Part shown: positions 24,639 to 33,223 of the stretch, one piece after another
How positions within the stretch are numbered: position 1 is the stretch's first letter
Layout of the letters: each line of letters starts with the position of its first letter
Assembly: GCA_037131735.1 (NCBI GenBank)
Contig: JBAXQM010000012.1
Coordinates: forward strand, 1-64,000
DNA: 64,000 nt
Reading direction: 5' to 3'
Origin: CAIUPE01 sp037131735
GTDB lineage: Bacteria > Pseudomonadota > Alphaproteobacteria > Rhizobiales > Beijerinckiaceae
Position numbers and translations under genes: made by a program
Notes under the pieces: generated by a model
The model's database searches: none
Told to the model about the DNA's origin: nothing
The model's input: the letters and a program-made list of their open reading frames with translations, nothing else

Positions 24639-26297
24639 ATGAAGGTTGATCTGTACAACCACGTCTTCGGCATGAAGACCGACCGCCGTAGCCTCCTGAA
24701 GGGTGCTGCTGGTGTTGCGGCTCTTGGCGCAACGGGCGGCCTCGGCGCGATGACCGTTCCGGCTCAGGCTGCTGGCAGCCTGCGCGCAGACATCTTGAAA
24801 ATTCCTGGCGTTGGCAAGGGTTCGCCGACGGACGCTGACTGGCAGAAAGTTGGCGAAATGTGCCTTGGCGCGACGAAAGAAGTGGTCAAGCAAGGTGAAT
24901 TCAAAGGCGTTGAGCTCTCCTTCATGGGCCTCAACAACCAGAACCTCCATAACCTTCTGTTCCGCGGCTTCTTGAAGCCTTGGGAAGCCTACACGGGCGC
25001 GAAGATCAACTGGATCGACCTTGCACAGGCTGACTACAACGCACGTCTGCAGCAATCGATTGCGACCGGCACCGTTGATTTCGACATCGTCGAAATGGGC
25101 GCGCCGTTTGAAGGCGACGTATGCGGCAAGGGTCTTGCCTCAGCGATGCCTGATTGGGTCAAGAAGTCCATCGATATGGATGACTATGTCGGCTATCTCA
25201 AAGCGCCGGTTGGCACATGGGAAGGCAAGACCTATCGCATCTCGATCGACGGCGACTGCCATAACTTCAACTATCGCACCGATTACTTCACCGATGCTGA
25301 CCTCGCCAAGGCGTGGAAAGCAGAAGGTCATAAGGGCGAGTGGGGCGTGCCAAAGACCTGGCAGCAGGTCAATGAAGTCACGAAGTTCCTTAAGGGCAAG
25401 AAGATCAAGGGTCAGGATGCTTATGGCTATCTCGATCCTACCAAGGGTTGGGGCGGCTTCGCCTTCTACTTCCTCGGTTCGCGTGCAACGGCTTATGCCA
25501 AGCATCCAGAAGATAAGGCATGGTTGTTCGATGCTGACACGATGAAGCCACGCATCAACAATCCAGCTTGGGTCCGTGCGATTCAGGACGTTGTTGATTG
25601 CTTGCCTTCAGAACCAGCTGACCAGCTCAATGCTGATCCGGGCACGACGGCGTTCCAGCAATTCCTTGCTGGCACAGGTTCGATGCTTGCGTGGTGGGGT
25701 GACGTGGGCTCGATGGCTAAAACATCTGACTCGTCTGTCGTTGGTGATGTCACGGGCTTCTCGATCCTTCCCGGTTCGGATGACGTGTACAACGCGAAGA
25801 CCGGCAAGTGGGACAAGCTCGCTTCAGGTCCGAACTATGCGCCAAACATGGCCTATATCGGTTGGGGCGTTTACGTCATGGCGCGTGTCGATGCCGACTC
25901 GAAGAAGCAGAAGGCCGCTTGGTCCGCTGCAGCTCATCTCGGCGGCAAGGACATCTCGCTCTGGTGCGCAGCCTATCCGTCAGGCTTCCAGCCTTACCGC
26001 AACTCTCACTTCAACGTCGATGAGTGGGTCGGTGCAGGCTATGATAAGGCGTTCATCTCGTCCTATCTGAAGTCGGAAGCAGACAGCTACAACCACCCGA
26101 ACGCAGCGATTGAGCCGCGTATCCCAGGTATCTTCCAGTACTACAGCGTTGCCGAAGACGAACTCGCCAAGATCTATGCCGGTAAGACATCGGTACAGGC
26201 AGGCGCGGACGCAATTGCTGCAGCGTGGGAAAAGATCACGGATCAGATCGGTCGCGAAAAGCAGATCAAGCTTTACCGCGCATCGCTCGGCCTCTGA
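24639..26297 (+). CDS. ABC transporter solute-binding protein, Tat-exported
   Basis: A 552-residue protein. The N-terminus has a twin-arginine signal (TDRRSLLKG at about residue 13, hydrophobic core, cleavage after AQA near 44), so it is probably exported folded through Tat, as many rhizobial binding proteins are. The body resembles family 1 sugar-binding proteins but is over 100 residues longer than the usual 400-430. It heads an operon with two permeases, a BtpA protein and an M42 peptidase. Codon use is more biased than the neighbours (frequent GGC, AAG, ATC), which fits high expression. The ligand is unknown; a sugar or glycoside is likely. Confidence 0.82.
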   Translation: MKVDLYNHVFGMKTDRRSLLKGAAGVAALGATGGLGAMTVPAQAAGSLRADILKIPGVGKGSPTDADWQKVGEMCLGATKEVVKQGEFKGVELSFMGLNNQNLHNLLFRGFLKPWEAYTGAKINWIDLAQADYNARLQQSIATGTVDFDIVEMGAPFEGDVCGKGLASAMPDWVKKSIDMDDYVGYLKAPVGTWEGKTYRISIDGDCHNFNYRTDYFTDADLAKAWKAEGHKGEWGVPKTWQQVNEVTKFLKGKKIKGQDAYGYLDPTKGWGGFAFYFLGSRATAYAKHPEDKAWLFDADTMKPRINNPAWVRAIQDVVDCLPSEPADQLNADPGTTAFQQFLAGTGSMLAWWGDVGSMAKTSDSSVVGDVTGFSILPGSDDVYNAKTGKWDKLASGPNYAPNMAYIGWGVYVMARVDADSKKQKAAWSAAAHLGGKDISLWCAAYPSGFQPYRNSHFNVDEWVGAGYDKAFISSYLKSEADSYNHPNAAIEPRIPGIFQYYSVAEDELAKIYAGKTSVQAGADAIAAAWEKITDQIGREKQIKLYRASLGL

Positions 26298-26336
26298 TCA
26301 TAACGCGTCTGCAAGAAACCAGATAAAAATAGATCA

Positions 26337-26372
26337 GGCTGGCGGTGTCGAAAGGCATCGCCAGCCCTTCTT
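26337..26372 (+). terminator. Intercistronic hairpin after the binding-protein gene
   Basis: GGCTGGCGGTG (26337-26347) pairs with CATCGCCAGCC (26356-26366) with one G-U pair and an 8-base loop, followed by CTTCTTATC. Without a real T tract it more likely protects the upstream mRNA end or partly attenuates, giving more binding protein than permease. Confidence 0.6.
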
Positions 26373-26442
26373 ATCTAGAACGCTTACTTATCTCTCTCCC
26401 TTAAATAGTTAGGCCGCATCGGCCTCGACCATAGAATTGGCC

Positions 26443-27546
26443 ATGACCCAATCGTCTTCCGTTTCAATGTCACATGCGGTTCCAGACGCTCATCACACAC
26501 TCGGTCGTGGCCTTGTGATCATTGCCAGCCTTGCGCTTGGTCTCGTCTTTTTGATGCAGGCTTTGAGTGCGGCCGGTATGTTCGATCTCGGTTTTGAAGA
26601 TTGGCGTCCATCCCTTTACGCCTATGCGCTCTGGGCCATTGCACTCGGTGTAGGGCAAGTGCTGACGCGCGGAGAGGCCGGCTATAAGGCACTATTTCTT
26701 TTGCCTGCACTCCTCTTCACAATTGCGATGGTAATCTTTCCGACAATCTTCGGACTCTATATCGCTTTTACCGATTGGAATTTGAGCGCATTTGAAGGCC
26801 AAAAATTTAATGGCCTTGATAATCTGCGCACGCTCATTGCAGATCCTTATTTCTGGAACGCGCTCCGCAATATGGTGTTTTATGTTGTGAGTGTGTTGGG
26901 CCAATATGCATTGGCGTTCGGACTAGCACTTCTTCTCAATGCCGATATCCGCGCGCGGCGTTTTTTCCGTATCGCTTTTCTCTTGCCCTTCATGTTGTCA
27001 CCGGTGGCAGTGAGCTGGATGATCGGCAAATCGCTGATGGAATTTCGCTTCGGCCCGCTCGCCTCTTTGATGCGCTATCTCGGTTGGGAAAATCCGGCCT
27101 TCTTTACAAACCCGTGGATGGCGCGGTTCTGGATCATGGCGCTTGATGCATGGGTCTGGATTCCCTTCATGATCATTCTTCTGCTCGCGGGACTTCAGGC
27201 GATGCCGAAAGATATCCAAGAAGCCGCGCGTGTTGATGGTGCAACCGGTTGGCGTGCGTTTTGGAACATCACCTTCCCGCTGATGTTGCCGGTCAGCATC
27301 ACAACCATTGTGTTGCGTATCATCTTCCAATTGAAACTTGCCGATATCGTGATCAACACAACATCCGGCGGCCCCGGCGGTGCAACCGATACGGTTTCGA
27401 GTTTCATCTTCCGCGAATACCGCGACCGGTCGAATGTCGGCTATGGCACGATGATCGCAGAAGTCTATTTGATCATCATTATCATCTTCATCACACTCCT
27501 CTTGAATGTGGTTGGCAAATATATGCGTCGGGAGCCCGCAGCATGA
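26443..27546 (+). CDS. ABC sugar transporter permease (MalF/UgpA type)
   Basis: A 367-residue inner-membrane protein. The conserved EAA loop reads DIQEAARVDGATGWRAFWNITFP near residue 255, facing the ATPase. It has about eight helices: six of the core and two extra at the N-terminus (about residues 24-45 and 60-78), unlike the usual six. The start (ATG 26443) lacks a strong ribosome binding site. Its stop overlaps the next permease by four bases (ATGA), so the two are coupled. It forms the channel with the next gene product. Confidence 0.85.
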   Translation: MTQSSSVSMSHAVPDAHHTLGRGLVIIASLALGLVFLMQALSAAGMFDLGFEDWRPSLYAYALWAIALGVGQVLTRGEAGYKALFLLPALLFTIAMVIFPTIFGLYIAFTDWNLSAFEGQKFNGLDNLRTLIADPYFWNALRNMVFYVVSVLGQYALAFGLALLLNADIRARRFFRIAFLLPFMLSPVAVSWMIGKSLMEFRFGPLASLMRYLGWENPAFFTNPWMARFWIMALDAWVWIPFMIILLLAGLQAMPKDIQEAARVDGATGWRAFWNITFPLMLPVSITTIVLRIIFQLKLADIVINTTSGGPGGATDTVSSFIFREYRDRSNVGYGTMIAEVYLIIIIIFITLLLNVVGKYMRREPAA

Positions 27547-28463
27547 GCGCGAGTGAAAGCATTGCGACGAAACATGTCGGCCCTTGGACGTGGACTCGTG
27601 CCAGCACGCAAGTGCTGATCTATGCGGCCTTGCTGACTTGGGCTTTCATTTGTCTCTTTCCGATCTATTGGACCTTCTCGACCTCGTTCAAAACGGCGGT
27701 GAATGTCACGCAAGGCCATATCATTCCGTTCACGGCACAATTCCCCGGTGACTGGAAAGGCTGGCGCTCTTTGGGCCTTTCGCCTGACACGTTTTTCGAA
27801 ACATCGACCGTTCGTGATGAATTCATGCGGCGCTTTTTAAACAGCGCGATTGCGTCAATCGGCGCGTCATTTTTAGCGCTCTTGATTGGTGCGCCGGCTG
27901 CCTATGGCCTCGCGCGCTTCCGCTATAAATTCGGCCCCTGGCGGAACAAAGATATTTCCTTCTTCTTCCTTTCGCAGCTTCTTCTGCCGCCCGTTGTCCT
28001 CGCGATGCCGTTTCTTGTGCTCTACAAGCAACTCGCGCTTCTCGACAATATGGTGGGACTTATTCTCGTCTATACATTGATGGTTCTGCCGATTGTGATC
28101 TGGATCACACGCGATCAATTCGAAACGATTCCAGTCGAACTTGAACAAGCCGCCCTTGTTGATGGCTGCACGGTGTGGACTGCGTTCTTCCGCATTGTTT
28201 TGCCTATCGCTTTGCCGGGTCTTGTTGCGGCTTTCATTCTCTCAATCGTTCTATGCTGGAATGAGTATTTCTTCGCCGCGCTCTTGACCGGAACCAATGC
28301 GAGAACACTACCTGTGATGGTCGCAAGCCAAACCGGCTCGCAAGGCATCAGCTGGTGGTCGATGGCGGCACTCTCATCCGCTGCAATTTTACCTTTGGTG
28401 TTGGTCGGCATTTTCCTTGAACGCTACATCGTCAAAGGCCTCACCGCCGGTGCAGTAAAGTAA
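27543..28463 (+). CDS. ABC sugar transporter permease (MalG/UgpE type)
   Basis: A 306-residue protein starting at the ATG that overlaps the previous stop. Six membrane helices and the EAA loop PVELEQAALVDGCTVWTAFF near residue 200. Between helix 1 and the core lies a periplasmic segment of about 50 residues, as in MalG-type proteins. Partner of the preceding permease; the ATPase is encoded in the opposite direction 2 kb away. Confidence 0.86.
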   Translation: MSASESIATKHVGPWTWTRASTQVLIYAALLTWAFICLFPIYWTFSTSFKTAVNVTQGHIIPFTAQFPGDWKGWRSLGLSPDTFFETSTVRDEFMRRFLNSAIASIGASFLALLIGAPAAYGLARFRYKFGPWRNKDISFFFLSQLLLPPVVLAMPFLVLYKQLALLDNMVGLILVYTLMVLPIVIWITRDQFETIPVELEQAALVDGCTVWTAFFRIVLPIALPGLVAAFILSIVLCWNEYFFAALLTGTNARTLPVMVASQTGSQGISWWSMAALSSAAILPLVLVGIFLERYIVKGLTAGAVK

Positions 28464-28495
28464 TTCACGCGTAAACCCTTCAGGATCTCCATAAC

Positions 28496-29308
28496 ATGAC
28501 GGCAAAATTCCGCTCCGTATTCGGCGATAAAAAACCTGTGATCGCCATGGTGCATTTAGGCGCATTACCTGGCGCGCCTCTTTTCGATGCAAAAGCGGGG
28601 CTTGAAGGTCTTGTTGAAGGCGCACACAAAGATTTAAAGGCCCTGCAAGCCGCGGGCGTTGATGCGATCATGTTCGGCAATGAAAATGATCGGCCTTATG
28701 AATTTAATGTCGATAGCGCTTCGACCGCGACCATGGCCTATGTGATCGGTCGTTTGAAATCCGAAATCACAATCCCCTTCGGCGTCAATGTGTTGTGGGA
28801 TCCGATGAGCACGATAGCGTTGTCCGCCGCAACAGGCGCTGCTTTTGTGCGCGAAATTTTTACCGGCACCTATGCGTCCGATATGGGACCATGGACACCA
28901 GATGCAGGCGCAGCGATGCGCTATCGTGATCGTCTTCACCGCAGCGACCTTGCGATGCTCTATAATGTCTCTGCCGAATTTGCGGATTCGCTTGATCGGC
29001 GCAGTCTTGCTGATCGCGCGCGCAGTGCCGTGTTCTCGAGCATTCCCGATGCGATCCTTGTCTCCGGTGCCATCACAGGCGAAGCCGCCGCGATGACCGA
29101 TCTTGAATCCGTCAAGAAAGTTTTGCCAACAACGCCCGTGCTTGCCAATACGGGTGTCAAACATACTACCATCGCGGATGTTCTGAAAATTGCCGATGGC
29201 TGCATTGTCGGCTCGTCTTTAAAGATTGATGGCGATACGTGGAAGCCGGTGGATCCTGAGCGCGCGAAAGATTTTATGGATCGCGCCCGCGCTGCACGAA
29301 AGAACTGA
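28496..29308 (+). CDS. BtpA/SgcQ family TIM-barrel protein
   Basis: A 270-residue protein. VIAMVHLGALPGAPLF at the N-terminus, GVDAIMFGNENDRPY and FGVNVLWDP are hallmarks of the BtpA family. BtpA was named for an effect on photosystem I in cyanobacteria; in enterobacteria the homologue SgcQ lies in the uncharacterised sgc sugar operon. The fold is a predicted phosphate-binding TIM barrel (GSSLKIDG near the end fits the phosphate site), so an aldolase or epimerase role is plausible but unproven. It follows the permease by 32 bases and precedes the M42 gene by 4, the same SgcQ/SgcX partnership as in E. coli. Confidence 0.8.
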   Translation: MTAKFRSVFGDKKPVIAMVHLGALPGAPLFDAKAGLEGLVEGAHKDLKALQAAGVDAIMFGNENDRPYEFNVDSASTATMAYVIGRLKSEITIPFGVNVLWDPMSTIALSAATGAAFVREIFTGTYASDMGPWTPDAGAAMRYRDRLHRSDLAMLYNVSAEFADSLDRRSLADRARSAVFSSIPDAILVSGAITGEAAAMTDLESVKKVLPTTPVLANTGVKHTTIADVLKIADGCIVGSSLKIDGDTWKPVDPERAKDFMDRARAARKN

Positions 29309-29312
29309 TCGC

Positions 29313-30443
29313 ATGGCCAAGCACGCAAAGCCCACAACGCCGAAGGCACGCCTCGCGCAATCGCTCGAACAGCTGATGATGATCCCGGGTCTCTGCGGCT
29401 ATGAAGGTCGTGTGCGTCGTCACATCACGCGCGATCTTGAGGCGATGGGCGTTGCGCATTGGACGGATCGTCTGGGCAATCTGATTGCCACGATTGAGGG
29501 CGACAAGAACGCACCGGAAATTATGCTCTATGCGCATATGGATCAACTCGGTCTGATGGTTCGTAAAATCGAATCGAATGGCTTGATCCGTGTCGAGCGT
29601 GTCGGCGGTGTGCCCGAACGCGCGCTTGCATCACAAGAGGTGTTACTCTGTGTAAGTGAAGGCAAAGATGTTCCGGGCCTGATCGCAAACAAGAGTCATC
29701 ATGCCACAACGCCCGATGAAAAATATCGCGTTGTGCCCTATCAAGAGATCTATATCGATGCTGGCTTTACATCTGCGGAAGCGGTTCTTGCAGCGGGCAT
29801 CGATATCGGCACTCCGGTTGTCTATCGTCCGCATATCGTTAAATTGGCGGATGATCGTATCGCGGGTACTGCAGTTGATGATCGCGCAGGCTGCGCGGTT
29901 ATCCTCGAAGTCGCACGCGCTTTGCTCGAAACAAAAAAGCGTCCGACGGTTCATATCGTTTTCTCGGTGCAAGAAGAATTCAACCTGCGCGGTGCGGTAA
30001 CAGCCGCGCAAACTTTGATGCCCGACATTGCGATTCAAATTGATCTCATTCTCGCCAATGACACGCCCGATATGGCATCGCGCGGCGACATCAAGCTCGG
30101 TGGCGGGCCGGCGATGGGCCTTTATAGCTTCCATGGGCGCGGCACGCTCAACGGTACAATTCCGCATCCCGCTATTGTTGACTTGATGGAACGCGCAGCA
30201 AAGCGCGCGAAGATTCCTTTGCAACGCAGTGTTCACATTGGTGCGTTGACAGAGTCATCCTATGTGCAACTTGTTGGCGCTGGTGTCGCCGTGATCGATA
30301 TGGGCTTTCCGTGCCGTTACACGCATTCATCGCTTGAAGTCTGCGATGTAAATGATCTCGTCCAAATGAGCGCGTTGCTCACGGCAGCCATCACAGCGGT
30401 AGATGCGAAATTCAACCTCGACCGCAATCTTTATGAAAAATAA
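29313..30443 (+). CDS. M42 family metallopeptidase (FrvX/SgcX-like)
   Basis: A 376-residue protein from the ATG at 29313, four bases after the BtpA stop. All expected dinuclear-metal residues are present: His75 and Asp77 (YAHMDQLG), Asp189 or Asp190 (AVDDRAG), the Glu pair 221-222 (VQEEFNLRGA), Asp250 (ANDTPD) and His338 (CRYTHSS). M42 enzymes are cobalt/zinc aminopeptidases or deblocking enzymes; FrvX and SgcX are members sitting in sugar operons with unknown substrates. Here too it sits in a sugar-uptake operon, so it may cleave an amide bond in an imported sugar conjugate. That is inference. It ends 17 bases from the convergent ATPase gene. Confidence 0.83.
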   Translation: MAKHAKPTTPKARLAQSLEQLMMIPGLCGYEGRVRRHITRDLEAMGVAHWTDRLGNLIATIEGDKNAPEIMLYAHMDQLGLMVRKIESNGLIRVERVGGVPERALASQEVLLCVSEGKDVPGLIANKSHHATTPDEKYRVVPYQEIYIDAGFTSAEAVLAAGIDIGTPVVYRPHIVKLADDRIAGTAVDDRAGCAVILEVARALLETKKRPTVHIVFSVQEEFNLRGAVTAAQTLMPDIAIQIDLILANDTPDMASRGDIKLGGGPAMGLYSFHGRGTLNGTIPHPAIVDLMERAAKRAKIPLQRSVHIGALTESSYVQLVGAGVAVIDMGFPCRYTHSSLEVCDVNDLVQMSALLTAAITAVDAKFNLDRNLYEK

Positions 30444-30460
30444 GTGATGGCGGTGATGGC

Positions 30461-31558
30461 TCAGATCAATGAGCCATTCACCAGCGCGCGACCATCAGCA
30501 TCGAACAGATGGCAAACATTTGACGGCAATGCGATTGTCACCGACTCGCCGATTTTCTGCCGTGCCAGTCCATCCGCCTTCACAACACATTGAGCCAGAG
30601 CGCCCGTCTCGACATAGAGCATTGTTTCACCTCCAAGATGTTCGGAGAGTGTTACTTTGCCTGAGAGCGAGTTGGGAGCACCTGCTGCAACCAATTCAAT
30701 ATGTTCGGGGCGAATGCCCAGAGTTACTTTGCCTTTCGGCAAAGTCTTGCCATGGGTATCAACCGAAACAGTTGCGCCGCCTTGCAACAACACGCTGGCC
30801 ACACCATTCGCGACATCGGTCACTTCGCCCGGCATCAGATTCATCTTCGGGCTACCAATAAAGGTCGCAACGAAAAGATTATTCGGACGATGATAGAGCT
30901 CAAGTGGGCTGCCCACTTGTTCAATGCGGCCAGAATTCAACACAACGATCTTGTCGGCCATGGTCATGGCTTCGACCTGATCATGCGTGACATAGATCAT
31001 CGTGGCCTTGAGATCATTATGGAGCTTGGCAATTTCAATACGCATCTGCACGCGCAACGCGGCATCGAGATTTGATAATGGCTCGTCAAACAAAAACACA
31101 TCCGGCTCGCGCACAATCGCACGACCAATCGCAACGCGCTGACGTTGACCACCGGAGAGTTGAGCGGGGCGGCGATCGAGATAATCTTTAAGCTGCAAAA
31201 GATCAGCTGCTTTGCTCGTACGCGCGTCAATTTCGGCTTTCGGCGTTTTCGCCATTTTCAAGCCAAAGGCGATGTTTTCACGCACCGTCATATGCGGATA
31301 GAGCGCATAGGATTGGAACACCATGGAAATGCCGCGCTTTGCGGGCGGCAGCGGCGACACATCCTTGCCGCCAATCTCGATGACACCGCCCGACATCTCT
31401 TCAAGGCCTGCGACCATGCGAAGAAGCGTCGATTTTCCGCAGCCTGACGGACCGACAAAGACACAGAACTCGCCATCAGCAATATCGAGATCAACACCCC
31501 GGATCACTTCGACATTGCCGAATGATTTGCGCACTTTGCGCAACGCCAATCCTGCCAT
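30461..31558 (-). CDS. ABC sugar transporter ATPase (UgpC/MsmX type)
   Basis: A 365-residue nucleotide-binding subunit: Walker A GPSGCGKSTLLRMVAG near residue 37, signature LSGGQRQRVAIGRA near 135, Walker B FLFDEPLSNLDA, and a C-terminal TOBE/MalK-like regulatory domain (LGIRPEHIEL). It would power the two permeases of the neighbouring operon. It is encoded on the opposite strand, convergent with the M42 gene, downstream of a ribokinase-like gene (141-base gap), so its supply is controlled separately from the permeases. The specific symbol is left open because the substrate is unknown. Confidence 0.88.
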   Translation of the reverse strand: MAGLALRKVRKSFGNVEVIRGVDLDIADGEFCVFVGPSGCGKSTLLRMVAGLEEMSGGVIEIGGKDVSPLPPAKRGISMVFQSYALYPHMTVRENIAFGLKMAKTPKAEIDARTSKAADLLQLKDYLDRRPAQLSGGQRQRVAIGRAIVREPDVFLFDEPLSNLDAALRVQMRIEIAKLHNDLKATMIYVTHDQVEAMTMADKIVVLNSGRIEQVGSPLELYHRPNNLFVATFIGSPKMNLMPGEVTDVANGVASVLLQGGATVSVDTHGKTLPKGKVTLGIRPEHIELVAAGAPNSLSGKVTLSEHLGGETMLYVETGALAQCVVKADGLARQKIGESVTIALPSNVCHLFDADGRALVNGSLI

Positions 31559-31699
31559 GGTGGTCTACTCCCCAAAATCCTTCGCCGCTTTCAGACGCTT
31601 CGCGCCACGCGACATTTTTAGATCATGAAACAGATTGCGATTTTTTCACGACAGGGGCAAGCACTCGTCTCGCCGCAGGCGTAGTTCATTGCAAAGTGA

Positions 31700-32626
31700 T
31701 CATGTTGACCGATTAAGCAAGGCGTCAACTTCTGCACGATGCGGCATTGCCGGCGCGGTGCCCGCGCGCGTCACAGCGATCCCCGCAACCGCACAGCCAA
31801 AACGGGCGGCGGCCAACGGCTCACGCCCCTCGGCCAGTGCAGCCGCGAAGCCGCCATTAAACGCATCCCCCGCGCCCGCCGTTTCAACAACTGCCGCGAC
31901 ATGAAACGCCGGTACGAGCTCCGAGCGGTCTTTCGCATGGAATAAAGCGCCCTTTTCCCCAAGCGTAATCAGCGCCACGCCAACGCCCTTCTTCAAAAGA
32001 ACATCCCCGGCGCGCTTAGCGTCATCGATCGTTTCAACGGGAAAGCCAACCATGGCCGCCGTTTCGCTCTCATTCGGCGTGATATAATCAATAAGCGGAT
32101 AGATCGCCGGATCAAAAGGGGCGGCAGGCGCCGGGTTGAACACGGTGGTAACGCCTGCTTCGCGTGCGATTTTAAGAGCGGCGAGCGCCGCTTCCGCCGG
32201 CTGCTCCAATTGAGTAACGAATACGAGCGAGGACCGGATGGTCTCGGCTGCTGCTTCGACATCAGCGACGGAAATATCACCCGCCGCGCCCGGTACGACG
32301 ATAATGGCATTCTCGCCATTCACATCATTCACATAGATGAAGGCCGCGCCCGTTGGCGCGTGGGGTGAACGCACAACTTTGGCGTCGATTCCTTCTGCAG
32401 CCCATGTGGCCATCGCGATATCCCCGAAGGAGTCCTGCCCCAGGCGCGAAATAAACCGCGTCTTCGCTCCGGCGCGCGCGGCAGCCACGGCCTGATTTGA
32501 TCCCTTACCGCCCGGACCCATCGCAAAACCCGACCCCATGATCGTCTCGCCGACAGCGGGCATCCGTCCCGACCGAAATGCCAAATCCGCCACAAAGATA
32601 CCGAGGATCGAAACGCCGTCCGTCAT
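31700..32626 (-). CDS. Ribokinase-like PfkB kinase
   Basis: A 308-residue kinase from the ATG at 32626, preceded by GGGGTGGAG; the frame open to 32683 is too long. Signature 1 is GPGGKGSNQAVAAARAG near residue 38 and signature 2 is ETAGAGDAFNGGFAAAL near residue 249 with the catalytic Asp. Strong similarity to ribokinase. Upstream of the ATPase gene on the same strand and divergent from the RbsD/FucU gene, it probably phosphorylates the imported or isomerised sugar. Confidence 0.85.
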   Translation of the reverse strand: MTDGVSILGIFVADLAFRSGRMPAVGETIMGSGFAMGPGGKGSNQAVAAARAGAKTRFISRLGQDSFGDIAMATWAAEGIDAKVVRSPHAPTGAAFIYVNDVNGENAIIVVPGAAGDISVADVEAAAETIRSSLVFVTQLEQPAEAALAALKIAREAGVTTVFNPAPAAPFDPAIYPLIDYITPNESETAAMVGFPVETIDDAKRAGDVLLKKGVGVALITLGEKGALFHAKDRSELVPAFHVAAVVETAGAGDAFNGGFAAALAEGREPLAAARFGCAVAGIAVTRAGTAPAMPHRAEVDALLNRST

Positions 32627-32638
32627 GCTCCACCCCTT

Positions 32639-32650
32639 GAAAGCGCTTCT
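32639..32650. promoter_or_regulatory. Weak LacI-type operator candidate
   Basis: The perfect core AAGCGCTT (32641-32648) in the divergent space between the kinase and mutarotase genes resembles LacI-family half-sites. Only one copy is seen, it nearly abuts the kinase ribosome binding site, and no LacI-family gene is in the window. Confidence 0.22.
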
Positions 32651-32781
32651 AGTAAGCGCCCCTTTTTGAATTGACCGGGGCAAACAGTAAGGATCCGGTT
32701 TTCAGGCGTCAAACACCGATGTTGCGCTTCACCCTCGACTCTGAGATTTTGGCGCTCCTTATAATCAAAAAGGCACACGCC

Positions 32782-33222
32782 ATGCTTAAAGGGCTCGATC
32801 CGATCCTCACCGCCGAATTGCTTTATGTGCTCAAAGCAATGGGCCATGGCGATGATCTCCTCTTATGTGATCGCAATCACCCCGCCACAACGCTTGCGGC
32901 CAAAACAACGCATGGCAAATTGCTCACACTTTTTGGTGCCGATCTCAAACGCACTGCCGAAGCGGTGTTATCGCTTTTTCCGCTCGATACATTTGTTGAT
33001 GAGCCCGTGATGCGCATGAAGGTCGTTGGCAACCCGAATGAGCTCGTGCCGATCCATCACACGATGCAAGAGGTAGTCAATAGAGCCGAAGGTCGCCCGA
33101 TTAAAATCGGCGCTTATGAGCGTTTCGATTTTTATGATGCGGCCGCACGGAGTTTTGCGATTGTGCAGACATCCGATCCCGGTCCTTATGGCTGCTTCCT
33201 TTTCCGGAAAGGTGTGATCTGA
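32782..33222 (+). CDS. RbsD/FucU family sugar mutarotase
   Basis: A 146-residue protein from the ATG at 32782, the normal family size; the longer frame to 32671 is discounted. MLKGLDPILTAELLYVLKAMGHGDDLLLCD is the family N-terminus, with the catalytic His in MGHGD, and the C-terminal YGCFLFRKGVI matches the conserved end. These decameric enzymes interconvert alpha and beta anomers or pyranose and furanose forms. It starts the second plus-strand catabolic operon; the next start codon lies two bases past its stop. Confidence 0.85.
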   Translation: MLKGLDPILTAELLYVLKAMGHGDDLLLCDRNHPATTLAAKTTHGKLLTLFGADLKRTAEAVLSLFPLDTFVDEPVMRMKVVGNPNELVPIHHTMQEVVNRAEGRPIKIGAYERFDFYDAAARSFAIVQTSDPGPYGCFLFRKGVI

Positions 33223-33223
33223 C

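Noticed and set aside
29643..30236. 197-codon antisense frame over the M42 gene
   Set aside because: Shadow of the well-supported M42 reading; no start signal.
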